DNA of 34,308 nucleotides from an uncultured Ralstonia sp. (GCA_913056305.1 CAJXMR010000035.1:1-34308), one strand, 5' to 3'; counted from the first letter of the stretch, positions 1 to 8,085 are shown. Notes: generated by a model from the sequence alone, not told the origin. Numbers and translations are program-made.

Positions 1-719
1 CGCCGCTCAAGGTCACGCTCGAGCGGCTGTGCGATTTCGACCGGATCAACGCCAAGGAGATGCGCGTGTCGGTTGGCGCCGTCAATGCGCGCACGGGCAA
101 CTTCTCTTACTTCGACAACACGAAGATCACGCTGCGGCCCGAGCACTTCATGGCTTCCGGCGCGCTGCCGCCGGGCTTTGCGGCGGTCGAGATCGACGGC
201 GAGCACTACTGGGACGGCGGCCTGATGTCGAACACGCCGCTGTACGAGATCCTCCAGGCCAACCCGCGCAAGGACACGCTGGCCTTCCAGGTCGACCTCT
301 GGAGCGCTTCCGGCCGCGTGCCCGACAGCCTTCACGACGTGATGGGCCGGGTCAAGGACATCCAGTATTCGAGCCGTACCCGCCTCGTCACGGAGCTTCT
401 GCAACGCACCCAGCGCTCGCGGCACATGATGCGCGAGCTGCTCGACAAGCTGCCCAAGGACAGCGAAGGCGAGCCGTGGTACCGCGCGGCGCAGGAGATG
501 GCGTGCGACAAGCGCTACAACATCGTCCACCTGATCTATCACGACAAGGTGTACGACGGGCACTACAAGGATTACCAGTTTGGCGTGACGACGATGCGCG
601 AGCATTGGCAGACGGGGCTGCAGGACATCCAGCGCACGCTGCAGCACCGCGATTGGCTGGAGCTGCCGACCAATGACCTCGGGTTCGTGACGCACGACAT
701 CCATCGCGGCCATCGATAA
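1..719 (+). CDS. Patatin-like phospholipase family protein with DUF3734 C-terminus (3' part)
   Basis: This is the C-terminal 238 codons of a gene that begins before the window; the open frame starts at base 3. The residues YWDGGLMSNTPL (bases 210-245) carry the Asp-Gly-Gly motif that holds the catalytic Asp of the patatin Ser-Asp dyad. The GxSxG serine motif would lie upstream, outside the window. The following segment, from LWSASGRVPDSLHDVMGRVK onward, resembles the DUF3734 region found after patatin domains in many betaproteobacterial proteins. Patatin proteins are lipid acyl hydrolases; the natural substrate here is unknown. The stop codon is followed at once by a shared hairpin terminator. 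Family assignment is firm, substrate is not. Confidence 0.85.
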   Translation, partial: PLKVTLERLCDFDRINAKEMRVSVGAVNARTGNFSYFDNTKITLRPEHFMASGALPPGFAAVEIDGEHYWDGGLMSNTPLYEILQANPRKDTLAFQVDLWSASGRVPDSLHDVMGRVKDIQYSSRTRLVTELLQRTQRSRHMMRELLDKLPKDSEGEPWYRAAQEMACDKRYNIVHLIYHDKVYDGHYKDYQFGVTTMREHWQTGLQDIQRTLQHRDWLELPTNDLGFVTHDIHRGHR

Positions 720-725
720 ACAAAA

Positions 726-750
726 GGGGCGTGCCGTGGTGGCACGCCCC
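726..750. terminator. Bidirectional terminator between patatin gene and cysteine-synthase gene
   Basis: A perfect 10-bp stem (GGGGCGTGCC at 726-735, GGCACGCCCC at 741-750) closes a 5-base loop. On the minus strand it is followed by TTTTG, which makes it a good intrinsic terminator for the leftward cysteine-synthase gene. The plus-strand side lacks a T tract, so termination of the patatin transcript is probably weaker. Confidence 0.8.
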
Positions 751-814
751 TGCATTGCATCTGCGGGCAGGGCGTCAGGCCCCGCTGTCCTATCGTGTCA
801 CGCCGGCGAGCTGT

Positions 815-1789
815 TTAGCGCGTGACCAGTCCTTTTTCCGCCAGCCAAGCCGCATTGAACAACCGCCCGAAGTACAGGTTGCCGCGGTCGCACAGCAGCG
901 TGACGATGGTGTGGCCCGGCCCCATCTCGCGTGCGAGCTGCACGGCGGCACCGACGTTGATGCCGGTCGAGCCGCCCACGAACAGGCCTTCCTCGCGCAG
1001 CAGTCGATACACCATCGTCACGCAGGTCTGGTCGTCGATGCGGATGGCGTCGTCGATGGGCGTGCCCTCCAGGTTGGACGTCACGCGCGTGGAGCCGATG
1101 CCCTCGGTGATGGAGTTGCCTTCGGCCTGGATGGTGCCGGTCTTCACGAAGCTGTAGAGGCCGCTGCCGTGCGGATCGGCCAGGACGGTGCGCACAGCTG
1201 GGTTCTGTTCCTTGAGGTAGCGCGCCACGCCTGCCAGCGTGCCGCCGGTGCCGGTGGAGCAGACGAAGGCATCGACCCTGCCGCCGGTGTCGCGCCAGAT
1301 CTCTGGTCCGGTGGTTTCATAGTGGGCCTGCCGGTTGACGAGGTTGTCGAACTGGTTGGCCCAGATGGCGTTGTCGAGTTCCTGCGCCAGCCGCCCGGCG
1401 ATCTTCTGATAGTTGTTGGGGTCTTTGTATGGCACCGCCGGCACGGGCCGCACCTCGGCGCCGAGCACCCGCAGCAGGTCCATCTTCTCCTGCGACTGCG
1501 TCTCGGGAATGACGATCACGCAGCGGTAGCCGCGCGCCGCGCAGATGTGCGCCAGGCCGATGCCGGTGTTGCCGGCGGTGCCCTCGACCACGGTGCCGCC
1601 GGGCTTGAGCGTGCCGCGTCGCTCAGCGTCCTGGATGATGTAGAGCGCAGCGCGGTCCTTGACCGAGCCGCCCGGGTTCAGGAACTCGGCCTTGCCAAGA
1701 ATCTCGCAGCCGGTTTCCGCGCTCAGTTTCTCCAGCCGGACAAGCGGCGTGTTGCCGACGCTGCCGATAAACCCGTTCCGTATGGCCAT
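815..1789 (-). CDS. Cysteine synthase family PLP enzyme (O-acetylserine sulfhydrylase type)
   Basis: A 324-residue fold-type II PLP enzyme. PLP-binding Lys44 lies in NPGGSVKDRA, the substrate loop is GTAGNTGIGLA (residues 70-80), and the phosphate cradle is GTGGT (180-184). Members make L-cysteine from O-acetylserine and sulfide, or use related activated serines. The substrate loop has Ala where classical CysK has Ser (TSGNTG), so this may be one of the CysK-like paralogues with another donor or a cystathionine-beta-synthase-like specificity. The start codon is preceded by AGGAGG at ideal spacing (CGCAGGAGGCGCC then ATG), which fixes the start. It appears to be a single-gene unit ending at the hairpin at 726-750. 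Confidence 0.85.
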   Translation of the reverse strand: MAIRNGFIGSVGNTPLVRLEKLSAETGCEILGKAEFLNPGGSVKDRAALYIIQDAERRGTLKPGGTVVEGTAGNTGIGLAHICAARGYRCVIVIPETQSQEKMDLLRVLGAEVRPVPAVPYKDPNNYQKIAGRLAQELDNAIWANQFDNLVNRQAHYETTGPEIWRDTGGRVDAFVCSTGTGGTLAGVARYLKEQNPAVRTVLADPHGSGLYSFVKTGTIQAEGNSITEGIGSTRVTSNLEGTPIDDAIRIDDQTCVTMVYRLLREEGLFVGGSTGINVGAAVQLAREMGPGHTIVTLLCDRGNLYFGRLFNAAWLAEKGLVTR

Positions 1790-1843
1790 GGCGCCTCCTG
1801 CGGTGCGATCGATGCATCTACAGGATAGGCCGGCAAACGGCGC

Positions 1844-2188
1844 TCAGCTGGCGCCATCCTCCCAGATGCTGATGACGTGGCGTGCCTCGAAAGCCACGGC
1901 CAGACCCGCTTTGATGGCGTCGGTGCAATAGGGGTCGTTGTCCAGCGTGCCCGTGTAGAGGGCGCCGTCGCGCCCGCCGATAATGACCCACATCCGCTCG
2001 ACGTGGATCGCTTCCTCGCGGTGCGCGTCCACCGTCCGGATGCGGAACATCAGCTTGACGATCTGCCCGGGCTGCAGCATTTCGCGCTGGTCGCGCGGCG
2101 GCATCCAGAAGGTATCGGGATGGGCCGCCGCGATGGCTTCACCATCGTCGAGCTCCCAGCCATCCTCGTCGAGTCGTGACAACGGCAT
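1844..2188 (-). CDS. Small DUF2314-like protein
   Basis: A 114-residue soluble protein with no signal peptide or membrane segment. The C-terminal half (VKLMFRIRTVDAHREEAIHV, then ERMWVIIGGRDGALYTGTLD and a conserved-looking NDPYCTDAIKAGLAVAF) resembles the DUF2314/DUF2185 fold, some members of which act as immunity or toxin-associated proteins; no toxin gene is seen beside it. The start ATG at 2188 is chosen because the frame upstream runs into the next gene and loses family character. The ribosome site is weak (GGGGCG). The function is unknown; the family assignment is from sequence pattern only. Confidence 0.6.
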   Translation of the reverse strand: MPLSRLDEDGWELDDGEAIAAAHPDTFWMPPRDQREMLQPGQIVKLMFRIRTVDAHREEAIHVERMWVIIGGRDGALYTGTLDNDPYCTDAIKAGLAVAFEARHVISIWEDGAS

Positions 2189-2301
2189 GTGCGCCCCGGT
2201 TTGTCGATTGCGGGATCGCACGTTCGCACAATCCGGAGCGGTTCCGCAAGGCGCCCGGCGACGGATCGGCGGGCACCTCGCGGTGACGGGAGTCTCTGCG
2301 G

Positions 2302-3252
2302 CTAGTCCTCCAACGAACGGCCCAGCGCGTCGAGCAGAAACTGCGTGCCACGTTCGCGCGAGCCGGCATCGTCGTAGCCGTCGAGGAACGCACCTTGCTC
2401 GGTCATGACCAGGCGCGTGCCGGTGCCGGCGGGCTTGAGTTCGAGCGTGGCCAGCGACACGGAGATCTTCCGCTCGTCCAGATGCATCGTGTAGGCATAG
2501 ACGATGCGCTCGTTGGGCACGACGTCGTGATAGAGCGCGTCGAAGGTCGACACGACGCCACTCTCCCAGCGGCCCTGGACGTGCTCGCGGCCGCCGGGGC
2601 GGGCGTCCATTTCGCGCGCAAGCAGGGTGTAGCCGGCGCCGCCGCCAAACCACTTGGCCTTGGCGGCCGGATCGGTCAGCGCCTTGAATACGCGTGCGCG
2701 CGGGGCGTCGTACACGCGCTCAACGGTGAAGGTGGCATGCACCACCGAGCGCGCAGTCTGTTCCGTCGTGGCTTCGTGGGCGGCGTTGCGTGAGAGCCGG
2801 TCGAGCGTCTGCTTCCAGCCTTCCTCGGCGCCTCGCACCATCTGTTCGGCAGCGGGGTCGAGCACGGTGTAAGTCTGCGTGACTTCCATGCATGTGCCGC
2901 AGGTTGCGTCGGCGAAGGTCACGACAGTGTGGGCGTGGAACAGCGGCTGGTTGTCGTTGCCCACCACGCTCATCTCGATGACGAGACGGGTGTTGGGCAC
3001 GATCTCCACGTAGTGCCCGCGCGACCAGTGGTCCTGGCCTTGCGGCGAGCGCATGCAGATGTTGAACACGCCGCCCGGCCGGAATTCGACTTCCGCCTCG
3101 GGCACGCTGAACCCGGCCGGGCAGAACCAGCGCTTGAGGTGCTCGGCTGAACTCCAGGCGCGGAACACCCATTCGCGCGAGACCGGAAACGTGCGGGATA
3201 CCACCAAGGGGCGCGGTTCAACGCGCGTCGGATTGTCAGTCGTCATCGTCAT
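2302..3252 (-). CDS. Tandem SRPBCC/AHSA1-domain protein
   Basis: A 316-residue cytosolic protein with two consecutive activator-of-Hsp90-ATPase-like START folds: domain 1 at about residues 15-155 (VSRTFPVSREWVFRAWSSAE ... EEGWKQTLDRL) and domain 2 at about 170-315 (VERVYDAPRARVFKALTDPA ... GTQFLLDALGRSLED). These domains form a hydrophobic pocket for small ligands. Single-domain versions are commonly coupled to an ArsR regulator; here two are fused in one chain. The start at 3252 follows AAGGAG with 6-base spacing and lies inside the end of the ArsR gene (17-bp overlap), so the two are translationally coupled. Ligand and physiological role cannot be read from the sequence. Confidence 0.85.
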   Translation of the reverse strand: MTMTTDNPTRVEPRPLVVSRTFPVSREWVFRAWSSAEHLKRWFCPAGFSVPEAEVEFRPGGVFNICMRSPQGQDHWSRGHYVEIVPNTRLVIEMSVVGNDNQPLFHAHTVVTFADATCGTCMEVTQTYTVLDPAAEQMVRGAEEGWKQTLDRLSRNAAHEATTEQTARSVVHATFTVERVYDAPRARVFKALTDPAAKAKWFGGGAGYTLLAREMDARPGGREHVQGRWESGVVSTFDALYHDVVPNERIVYAYTMHLDERKISVSLATLELKPAGTGTRLVMTEQGAFLDGYDDAGSRERGTQFLLDALGRSLED

Positions 3253-3592
3253 GAGGGGCTCCTTCTTTGGGGAGGGTGGCGAGGTAGGCGCCGAGCCGGT
3301 CGAGATGGCCTTCCCACTCCATCCGCCGCTGGTTGATCCAGTGCTCGGCAAGGCTGAGTGCCTGGGGTTCGATCCGGCAGGTGCGCACGCGGCCGATTTT
3401 TTCCGAGCGCACGAGGCCCGAGTGTTCCAGCACGGCCAGGTGCTGCAGCACCGCCGGCAGCGACATGTCCAGCGGACGCGCCAGTTCGCTGACGGAGGCG
3501 GGGCCGGCGGTCAATTGCGCGAGCATGGCCCGCCGGGTGGAATCGGCCAGCGCCTGGAAGGCCAGATCGAGGGAAGTGTCTTGGTTAAGCAT
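3236..3592 (-). CDS. ArsR-family transcriptional regulator
   Basis: A 118-residue winged-helix protein. The N-terminal LAFQALADSTRRAMLAQL and the recognition-helix region MSLPAVLQHLAVLEHSGLVR (about residues 43-62) are typical of ArsR/SmtB members of the SdpR-like branch that pairs with SRPBCC proteins. No Cys pair of the arsenic or metal-sensing kind is seen, so a metal sensor is unlikely. It is the first gene of a two-gene operon with the tandem SRPBCC protein. The promoter -10 element lies only about 8 bases before the ATG and there is no clear ribosome site, suggesting a leaderless or nearly leaderless transcript. It is probably autoregulated through the dyads at 3584-3623. Confidence 0.88.
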   Translation of the reverse strand: MLNQDTSLDLAFQALADSTRRAMLAQLTAGPASVSELARPLDMSLPAVLQHLAVLEHSGLVRSEKIGRVRTCRIEPQALSLAEHWINQRRMEWEGHLDRLGAYLATLPKEGAPHDDDD

Positions 3593-3627
3593 GTTCTTAA
3601 CTATAGCGGTTCCGGATAGTTAAGCAA
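3584..3627 (-). promoter_or_regulatory. arsR promoter with overlapping dyad operator
   Basis: On the minus strand TTGCTT (3627-3622) and TATAGT (3605-3600) are spaced 16 bp. A perfect 8-bp inverted repeat (TTAACTAT at 3597-3604, ATAGTTAA at 3616-3623, spacer 11) covers the core promoter, and a second dyad GTTAAG/CTTAAC (3584-3589, 3596-3601) covers the start codon. This is the expected position for ArsR autorepression. Confidence 0.65.
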
Positions 3628-3671
3628 GTCCTTTATTGTTGTGGCGTCGGTAGAGCGGTGGCTCGGTTCCG

Positions 3672-3722
3672 TTGACATTGTCATTTAGTTCGCATACAAA
3701 GTAATTTATTTCGTACGCGAAC
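3672..3722 (+). promoter_or_regulatory. marR promoter with imperfect palindromic operator
   Basis: TTGACA (3672-3677), a 17-bp spacer and TACAAA (3695-3700) make a sigma-70-type promoter. An inverted repeat, GTTCGCATACAAA (3688-3700) against TTTCGTACGCGAAC (3709-3722), matches at 11 of 13 positions and covers the -10 element. This is the layout expected for MarR autorepression. Confidence 0.65.
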
Positions 3723-3743
3723 CAAATTGCTGCAGCCCGCACC

Positions 3744-4181
3744 ATGACCGCACCAGACCGCCGCCTCATCTATCTGCTCAGCGTCGGGCAGCGCCGCCTG
3801 CAACGCTGGATCCAAGCTCGCGCCGCCACCGATGGCGTGACGGCGGCGCAGTCGGGGCTGCTTTTCTTTCTCGGCCAGAACGACGGCGCCTTGATGCGCG
3901 ACGCGGGTGCCGCGCTCGATCTGGGGGCCTCGGCCATGAGCGGTCTGGTCGACCGCATGACCGACGCCGGCCTGGTCGAGCGCCGCCCCGACGCGCAAGA
4001 CGGCCGCGCATGGCAGCTCTGGCTCACGCCGGCCGGCCGCCACGCACTCACCCGCGCGCGCACCGGCCTCACTGAACTGAACAGCCGCCTGACCGAGGGC
4101 TTCTCCGATGCGGAGATCGACATCGTGGCGCGGTGGCTGCACAGCCTGCAAAGCAAATTCCCCACAGGAGACGAGCAATGA
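3744..4181 (+). CDS. MarR-family transcriptional regulator
   Basis: A 145-residue winged-helix regulator. The DNA-binding core spans about residues 35-105: VTAAQSGLLFFLGQNDG, then the recognition helix GASAMSGLVDRMTDAGLVER and the wing RRPDAQDGRAWQLWLTPAG, whose DxRxxxLxLT-like pattern is the MarR wing signature. Members usually repress a neighbouring gene and are released by a small ligand, often aromatic. The stop codon overlaps the start of the crotonase gene (ATGA), so it is translationally coupled to that enzyme and probably senses its acyl-CoA substrate or precursor; this is inference. A promoter and operator lie just upstream. Confidence 0.88.
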   Translation: MTAPDRRLIYLLSVGQRRLQRWIQARAATDGVTAAQSGLLFFLGQNDGALMRDAGAALDLGASAMSGLVDRMTDAGLVERRPDAQDGRAWQLWLTPAGRHALTRARTGLTELNSRLTEGFSDAEIDIVARWLHSLQSKFPTGDEQ

Positions 4182-4951
4182 CCGAACACATCCAGGTGAC
4201 CAACGCGGCGGGCGTCCTGACGCTCACGCTGGCCCGCGCCGACAAGAAGAACGCCCTGACCGACGCCATGTACGGCGCGCTGGCCGATGCGCTGGAAGCC
4301 GCCGAGCACGATGCCTCCGTGCGCGTGGTGCTGCTGCGCGGCGAGGGCGACATGTTCTCGGCCGGCAACGACATCGGCGAGTTCGCGGCGGTGGCCATGT
4401 CCGGCACCGGCGGCGCGCGCAACGTGGTGCGCTTCCTGCACGCGCTGGCGCGCGCCACCCGCCCGCTGGTGGCGGCGGTGCAGGGGCGCGCGGTCGGCAT
4501 CGGCACCACCATGCTGCTGCATTGCGACTTTGTGGTGCTGGCCGAGAACGCGCAGCTCTCGACGCCGTTCGTCAATCTGGCGCTGGTGCCGGAAGCGGCC
4601 TCCAGCCTGCTGATGCCCGCCCGCCTGGGCCACGTGCGCGCCTTCGAGATGTTTGCCCTGGGCGATGCCGTCGACGCGCAAGCCGCGTTGACCTGGGGGC
4701 TGGCCAATCGCGTGGTGCCGCTGGATCAGCTCGCGGCGCAAGCCCAGGCCGTGGCTGAGCGCCTGGCACGCCAGCCGCTCGGCGCCGTGAGCGCCACCAA
4801 GCGCCTGATGCGCAATGCCGAGTTGCTGACCACCCAGATGGACGCCGAGAGCGCCTGCTTCGCCGAGCGCCTGCGCACGGCAGAAGCGCACGAGGCCTTC
4901 CGCGCGTTCGTCGATCGCCGGCCACCGAACTTCAGCGCCGTGGCGTCGTAG
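4178..4951 (+). CDS. Enoyl-CoA hydratase/isomerase (crotonase) family protein
   Basis: A 257-residue crotonase-fold enzyme. The oxyanion-hole segments are FSAGND (residues 60-65) and GRAVGIGTT (103-111). A single acidic residue, Glu139 in LVPEAASS, sits where delta3-delta2-enoyl-CoA isomerases of the PECI type carry their lone catalytic Glu, so isomerase rather than hydratase chemistry is plausible. The start at 4178 overlaps the marR stop codon and has GGAG upstream; an earlier in-frame ATG would lie deep inside marR and is rejected. It forms a two-gene operon with marR, ending at a strong terminator. The pathway is unknown. Confidence 0.85.
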   Translation: MTEHIQVTNAAGVLTLTLARADKKNALTDAMYGALADALEAAEHDASVRVVLLRGEGDMFSAGNDIGEFAAVAMSGTGGARNVVRFLHALARATRPLVAAVQGRAVGIGTTMLLHCDFVVLAENAQLSTPFVNLALVPEAASSLLMPARLGHVRAFEMFALGDAVDAQAALTWGLANRVVPLDQLAAQAQAVAERLARQPLGAVSATKRLMRNAELLTTQMDAESACFAERLRTAEAHEAFRAFVDRRPPNFSAVAS

Positions 4952-4969
4952 GCGGCGCTGTCTCCGTTG

Positions 4970-5000
4970 GGCGGGCAGGGTTGCCCGCCGTTTTTTTTTT
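4970..5000 (+). terminator. Strong intrinsic terminator of the marR-crotonase operon
   Basis: A perfect 8-bp GC stem (GGCGGGCA 4970-4977, TGCCCGCC 4982-4989) with a GGGT loop is followed by G and ten T residues (4991-5000). It also argues against starting the next gene as early as 4967. Confidence 0.93.
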
Positions 5001-5098
5001 CGGGGCGGTCGGGGGCGTGGGGTCGGGCGCCTCGGCGCTTGCACTTCTGCGACCGGTTCGCGGCTACCATGCCGACGTGTCCGCCAACACCCCGATCC

Positions 5099-5473
5099 AT
5101 GTCGCCCCTACGCTCCTATCTCAGCCAAGCCTTTCGCTGGCAGCGCGGTCGCCAGGGCACCGGCTACGACAAGATGCTGCTGGCCACCGCGTCGTGGCCC
5201 ATTCCGTTCGATAGCTACCTCATCCGCTATCCGGATGGTTCGGAGATTCCGCCGCATACCGACCCGGTTTCAACCGGGCGGCACTACCGTCTGAACATCG
5301 TGCTCAAGTCGCCCAAGTCGGGCGGCGAGTTTGTGTGCGCGAATCCGATTTTCGCAACGCGTCGCATCAAGCTGTTCCGGCCCGATGCGTGCGAACACAG
5401 CGTGTCGCGGGTGCAGGGCGGCAGCCGTTATGTGTTTTCCGTGGGCTGGGTGCTTGGCAGGCACACGCAATGA
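5099..5473 (+). CDS. Small 2-oxoglutarate/Fe(II)-dependent oxygenase-like protein
   Basis: A 124-residue protein with the double-stranded beta-helix iron site of the 2OG-Fe(II) superfamily: His53 and Asp55 in PPHTDPV, distal His100 in DACEHSVSRV, and Arg110 in SRYVFSVGW, which would bind the 2-oxoglutarate carboxylate. It is short for the family and near the minimal catalytic core. The start is uncertain: ATG 5099 is the first in-frame ATG close to the conserved part, and ATG 5069 is an alternative; neither has a good ribosome site. The gene stands alone between a strong terminator and the diguanylate cyclase gene. The substrate is unknown; protein or small-molecule hydroxylation are both possible. 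Confidence 0.7.
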   Translation: MSPLRSYLSQAFRWQRGRQGTGYDKMLLATASWPIPFDSYLIRYPDGSEIPPHTDPVSTGRHYRLNIVLKSPKSGGEFVCANPIFATRRIKLFRPDACEHSVSRVQGGSRYVFSVGWVLGRHTQ

Positions 5474-5490
5474 AGCAGAACACCGGCCAT

Positions 5491-5516
5491 CGCCAGGCTG
5501 GCGCTTCGATTTTTTT
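5491..5516 (+). terminator. Possible weak terminator after the 2OG oxygenase gene
   Basis: The 13-base palindrome CGCCAGGCTGGCG (5491-5503) can form only a short stem (CGCC/GGCG) and is separated by six bases from a run of seven T (5510-5516). It is suggestive of a rho-independent end but is weak. Confidence 0.35.
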
Positions 5517-5690
5517 GCGATTCCAGCCAAGCTGCCGGCCGGCCCCGTTACCATCTCCACCTGGATGGTCCGGGTTGCCCGCAAGGCGCGTTTTCCACAT
5601 GGAGCAAGGCTCGCGGTATCAGGGAATCCTTCGATACCCGCGGGCGTGTGCCATGTGACACGATCGCCGCACGGCGCATGAGAACGACGA

Positions 5691-7151
5691 GTGACACAGT
5701 CACCGCTGCAGGTGGAGCAAATCTTGGTATTGGAACGTATTGAAGCGCCGTTGGGCTTTCTGTCGACCCAGGTCCCGGGGCGCCGGACGTATCGGATGGC
5801 GCAGGCTGTTGCGCTGTTGTCGCTGCTGGTCTTCGTGGTGGCGGTGCCGTTTGCCAAGGTGCCGCTCGCGCAAGTGCCGGCATTTGTGCCGATCTACGAA
5901 TCGGCGCTCATCGTCAATGACCTGATCACGGCGGTCCTGCTGTTTGGCCAGTTCGCCATCACGCGTTCGCGCGCGTTGCTGGTGCTGGCGGGCGGCTACC
6001 TGTTCACAGCCACCGCGGCGAGCGGGCACATGCTGTCGTTCCCCGGGCTCTTCGCGCCGGGCGGCCTGCTCGGCGCCGGGCCGCAGAGCACCGCCTGGAT
6101 CTACATGTTCTGGCACGCGGGCTTCCCGCTCTTTGTGGTGGCGTATGCGCTGCTCAAGCGCCGGGCGCAGGACGCTGGACAGGCGTGCCCTCTTACGGTG
6201 CGCTCGATGGTCTGGATGGCCTCGGGCGTCCTGGGTGCGGCCGCCGCATGCATTGCCCTGGCCACGGCTGGCGCGGGCTGGTTGCCAGCCATCATGTCGG
6301 CCAATCACTACACGCCGGTCACGTCGGTGGTCACCGGGGTGACCTGGGGGACGAGCCTGGTGGCGCTGGTCATCCTCTGGCGCAGCCGGCCCCATTCGAC
6401 CATCGACATCTGGCTGATGGTCGTGCTGTGCGTGTGGGCGTGCGACGTCGCGCTCAGCACCGTGTTCAACGCCGGCCGCTACGACCTCGGCTTCTATGCC
6501 GGGCGCATCTATGGCCTGTTGGCGGCGAGCTTCGTTTTGCTGCTGCTGCTGATCGAGAACAGCGTGCTGCATTCGCGCCTGGCCGCTGCGCTAGCCGAAC
6601 TCAAGCGCCTGGCCAGCACCGATCCGCTCACCAGTGTGGCCAACCGGCGCGCCTTCGAGACCAGCCTGCACGATGAATGGCGGCGCTGCGCCCGTGCCGG
6701 CACGCCGTTGTCGCTGCTGATGATCGACGTGGATTTCTTCAAGGACTACAACGACCAGTACGGCCATCTGCAGGGTGATCAGTGCCTGACCTCGGTGGCG
6801 ACCTGCCTGACGGTCAACGTGCTGCGGGGTGGCGATCTGGTGGCGCGCTACGGCGGGGAGGAGTTCTCGGTGCTGCTGCCGGACACCGATGTCGCGGCGG
6901 CGGCGCAGATCGGGCAGCGCCTGTGCGATGCGGTGGCCGCCCTCGTGATTCCACATGCGGCGTCGTCTGTGGCGCCGTGCGTGACGGTCAGTGTTGGGGT
7001 TGCCAGCGGCTGGGCATCGGATGGCGGGTCAGCGAGAGCCCTCACCGAGGCCGCGGACGGCGCCCTCTACGCGGCCAAGGTTGCCGGACGCAACCGGATG
7101 GCGGCGAGGCCTCTTGCGACCCCGGCGCAGCCGGCCGTGGTCGCGGCGTAG
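5691..7151 (+). CDS. Membrane-anchored diguanylate cyclase (MASE4-like sensor plus GGDEF)
   Basis: A 486-residue protein. About seven or eight hydrophobic segments between residues 38 and 290 form a MASE4-like membrane sensor; a GGDEF domain follows (about 305-470). The A-site is GGEEF at 388-392, with metal-binding Asp346 in MIDVDFF. The inhibitory I-site RGGD (379-382) sits five residues before GGEEF, so product inhibition should be intact. It makes cyclic di-GMP from two GTP at the inner membrane; the signal is unknown. The start is a GTG at 5691 without a clear ribosome site. A TTG at 5724 preceded by AGGTGGAG at good spacing is an equally good alternative and would remove 11 residues. 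Confidence 0.9.
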   Translation: MTQSPLQVEQILVLERIEAPLGFLSTQVPGRRTYRMAQAVALLSLLVFVVAVPFAKVPLAQVPAFVPIYESALIVNDLITAVLLFGQFAITRSRALLVLAGGYLFTATAASGHMLSFPGLFAPGGLLGAGPQSTAWIYMFWHAGFPLFVVAYALLKRRAQDAGQACPLTVRSMVWMASGVLGAAAACIALATAGAGWLPAIMSANHYTPVTSVVTGVTWGTSLVALVILWRSRPHSTIDIWLMVVLCVWACDVALSTVFNAGRYDLGFYAGRIYGLLAASFVLLLLLIENSVLHSRLAAALAELKRLASTDPLTSVANRRAFETSLHDEWRRCARAGTPLSLLMIDVDFFKDYNDQYGHLQGDQCLTSVATCLTVNVLRGGDLVARYGGEEFSVLLPDTDVAAAAQIGQRLCDAVAALVIPHAASSVAPCVTVSVGVASGWASDGGSARALTEAADGALYAAKVAGRNRMAARPLATPAQPAVVAA

Positions 7152-7158
7152 CCTGTCG

Positions 7159-8085
7159 CTAGCGGGCCCCGCTTGCCGGAGCCAACGGCAGCGGTGCCGC
7201 GGGTGCGCCAGCCGCGCTGGCTGCCCCCACCGCGCCGCTGCAGCTGGTCTCGGCAAACACGTCGTTGAGGTAGCCGGCCAGGTGCACCCCGGCCAGGGCG
7301 AGCTGCTGGTCGAGGACCGGCAGGACCGCGTTGTAGTAGCCATCGCCCAGCGTGCCATCGGCCGGCACGAGCTGGGCGTTCCACACCCGCGCCGCCATGG
7401 CGTGCGACTGCACCGCCCAGTCTGCCGGCGTGCCCGCGGCGCCTTGCTTGGCGGCGTCGGTGTTGAGCCAACCGTTTTCCAGGCGGTCGACATAGGCGCC
7501 CCAGTCCCACACGGTCCGGTGGATCAGGCCCGAATCCCACAGCGCATGCAGGTTGGCCGAGTCGGTTTCGATCGGGCACGAACCCGTGCACGTCTGCCCA
7601 TGGATGGCGCCGTGGATGGGCACCGCGTTGCCGCCCTTCTTGTCGCCGATGGCATGCAGCGGCTGGTGGACGTCACCGACAAAATGCACCGCGAACTTGA
7701 GGGCTTCGCGCCGGATGGTGTCGGTGGCGCCGCAGCGCAGTTCCGTGCGCAGGCGCATCAGCTCGTTGACGATGCAGTCGCCGGCGCTGGTGGGCTGGCA
7801 GTCGCGGGCGGGCACGTAGTCGGTCTGGCTGCCGGGGATGTCGACGAAATGCCAGTTGTACGTCCCGGGCCGGGCGCCGCGCACGTCGTCGGCCCAGCTG
7901 GAGATGGAGGCGAGCGACACGTTCGGGCCGAGCAGCTGCGTGACCGCCTGGGTGGCGGCCGGGTTCAGTCGGTGCTGGGCGATCTCGGCGACGATGGAGT
8001 GGCCTTCCTGGCCCCAGCTGTAGGCGTTTTCCATCGGCAGCACGGCGGCTGCGCACACGGCAACAAGACTCGCGAGGGTGCGCAC
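7159..8085 (-). CDS. Secreted S1/P1-type nuclease
   Basis: A 308-residue exported zinc enzyme. The first 23 residues form a signal peptide ending AYS before Trp24, so the mature protein starts with Trp, whose free amino group is a zinc ligand in S1/P1 nucleases. Further ligands are visible: His29 (WGQEGH), the SWADD Asp, HFVD, the HFVGDVHQPLHA cluster and NLHALWD. Family members degrade single-stranded DNA and RNA and cleave 3'-nucleotides; related plant-pathogen proteins are secreted. The start is the GTG at 8085, preceded by GGGAG; longer starts place about 30 non-signal residues before the signal peptide. Its stop lies 7 bp from the convergent diguanylate cyclase stop. Confidence 0.9.
   Translation of the reverse strand: MRTLASLVAVCAAAVLPMENAYSWGQEGHSIVAEIAQHRLNPAATQAVTQLLGPNVSLASISSWADDVRGARPGTYNWHFVDIPGSQTDYVPARDCQPTSAGDCIVNELMRLRTELRCGATDTIRREALKFAVHFVGDVHQPLHAIGDKKGGNAVPIHGAIHGQTCTGSCPIETDSANLHALWDSGLIHRTVWDWGAYVDRLENGWLNTDAAKQGAAGTPADWAVQSHAMAARVWNAQLVPADGTLGDGYYNAVLPVLDQQLALAGVHLAGYLNDVFAETSCSGAVGAASAAGAPAAPLPLAPASGAR

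Noticed and set aside
1844-2653. Long minus-strand reading frame extending the DUF2314-like protein to 269 residues
   Set aside because: The upstream half is an Arg/Ala-rich shadow of the SRPBCC gene in another frame; only the last 114 residues look real.
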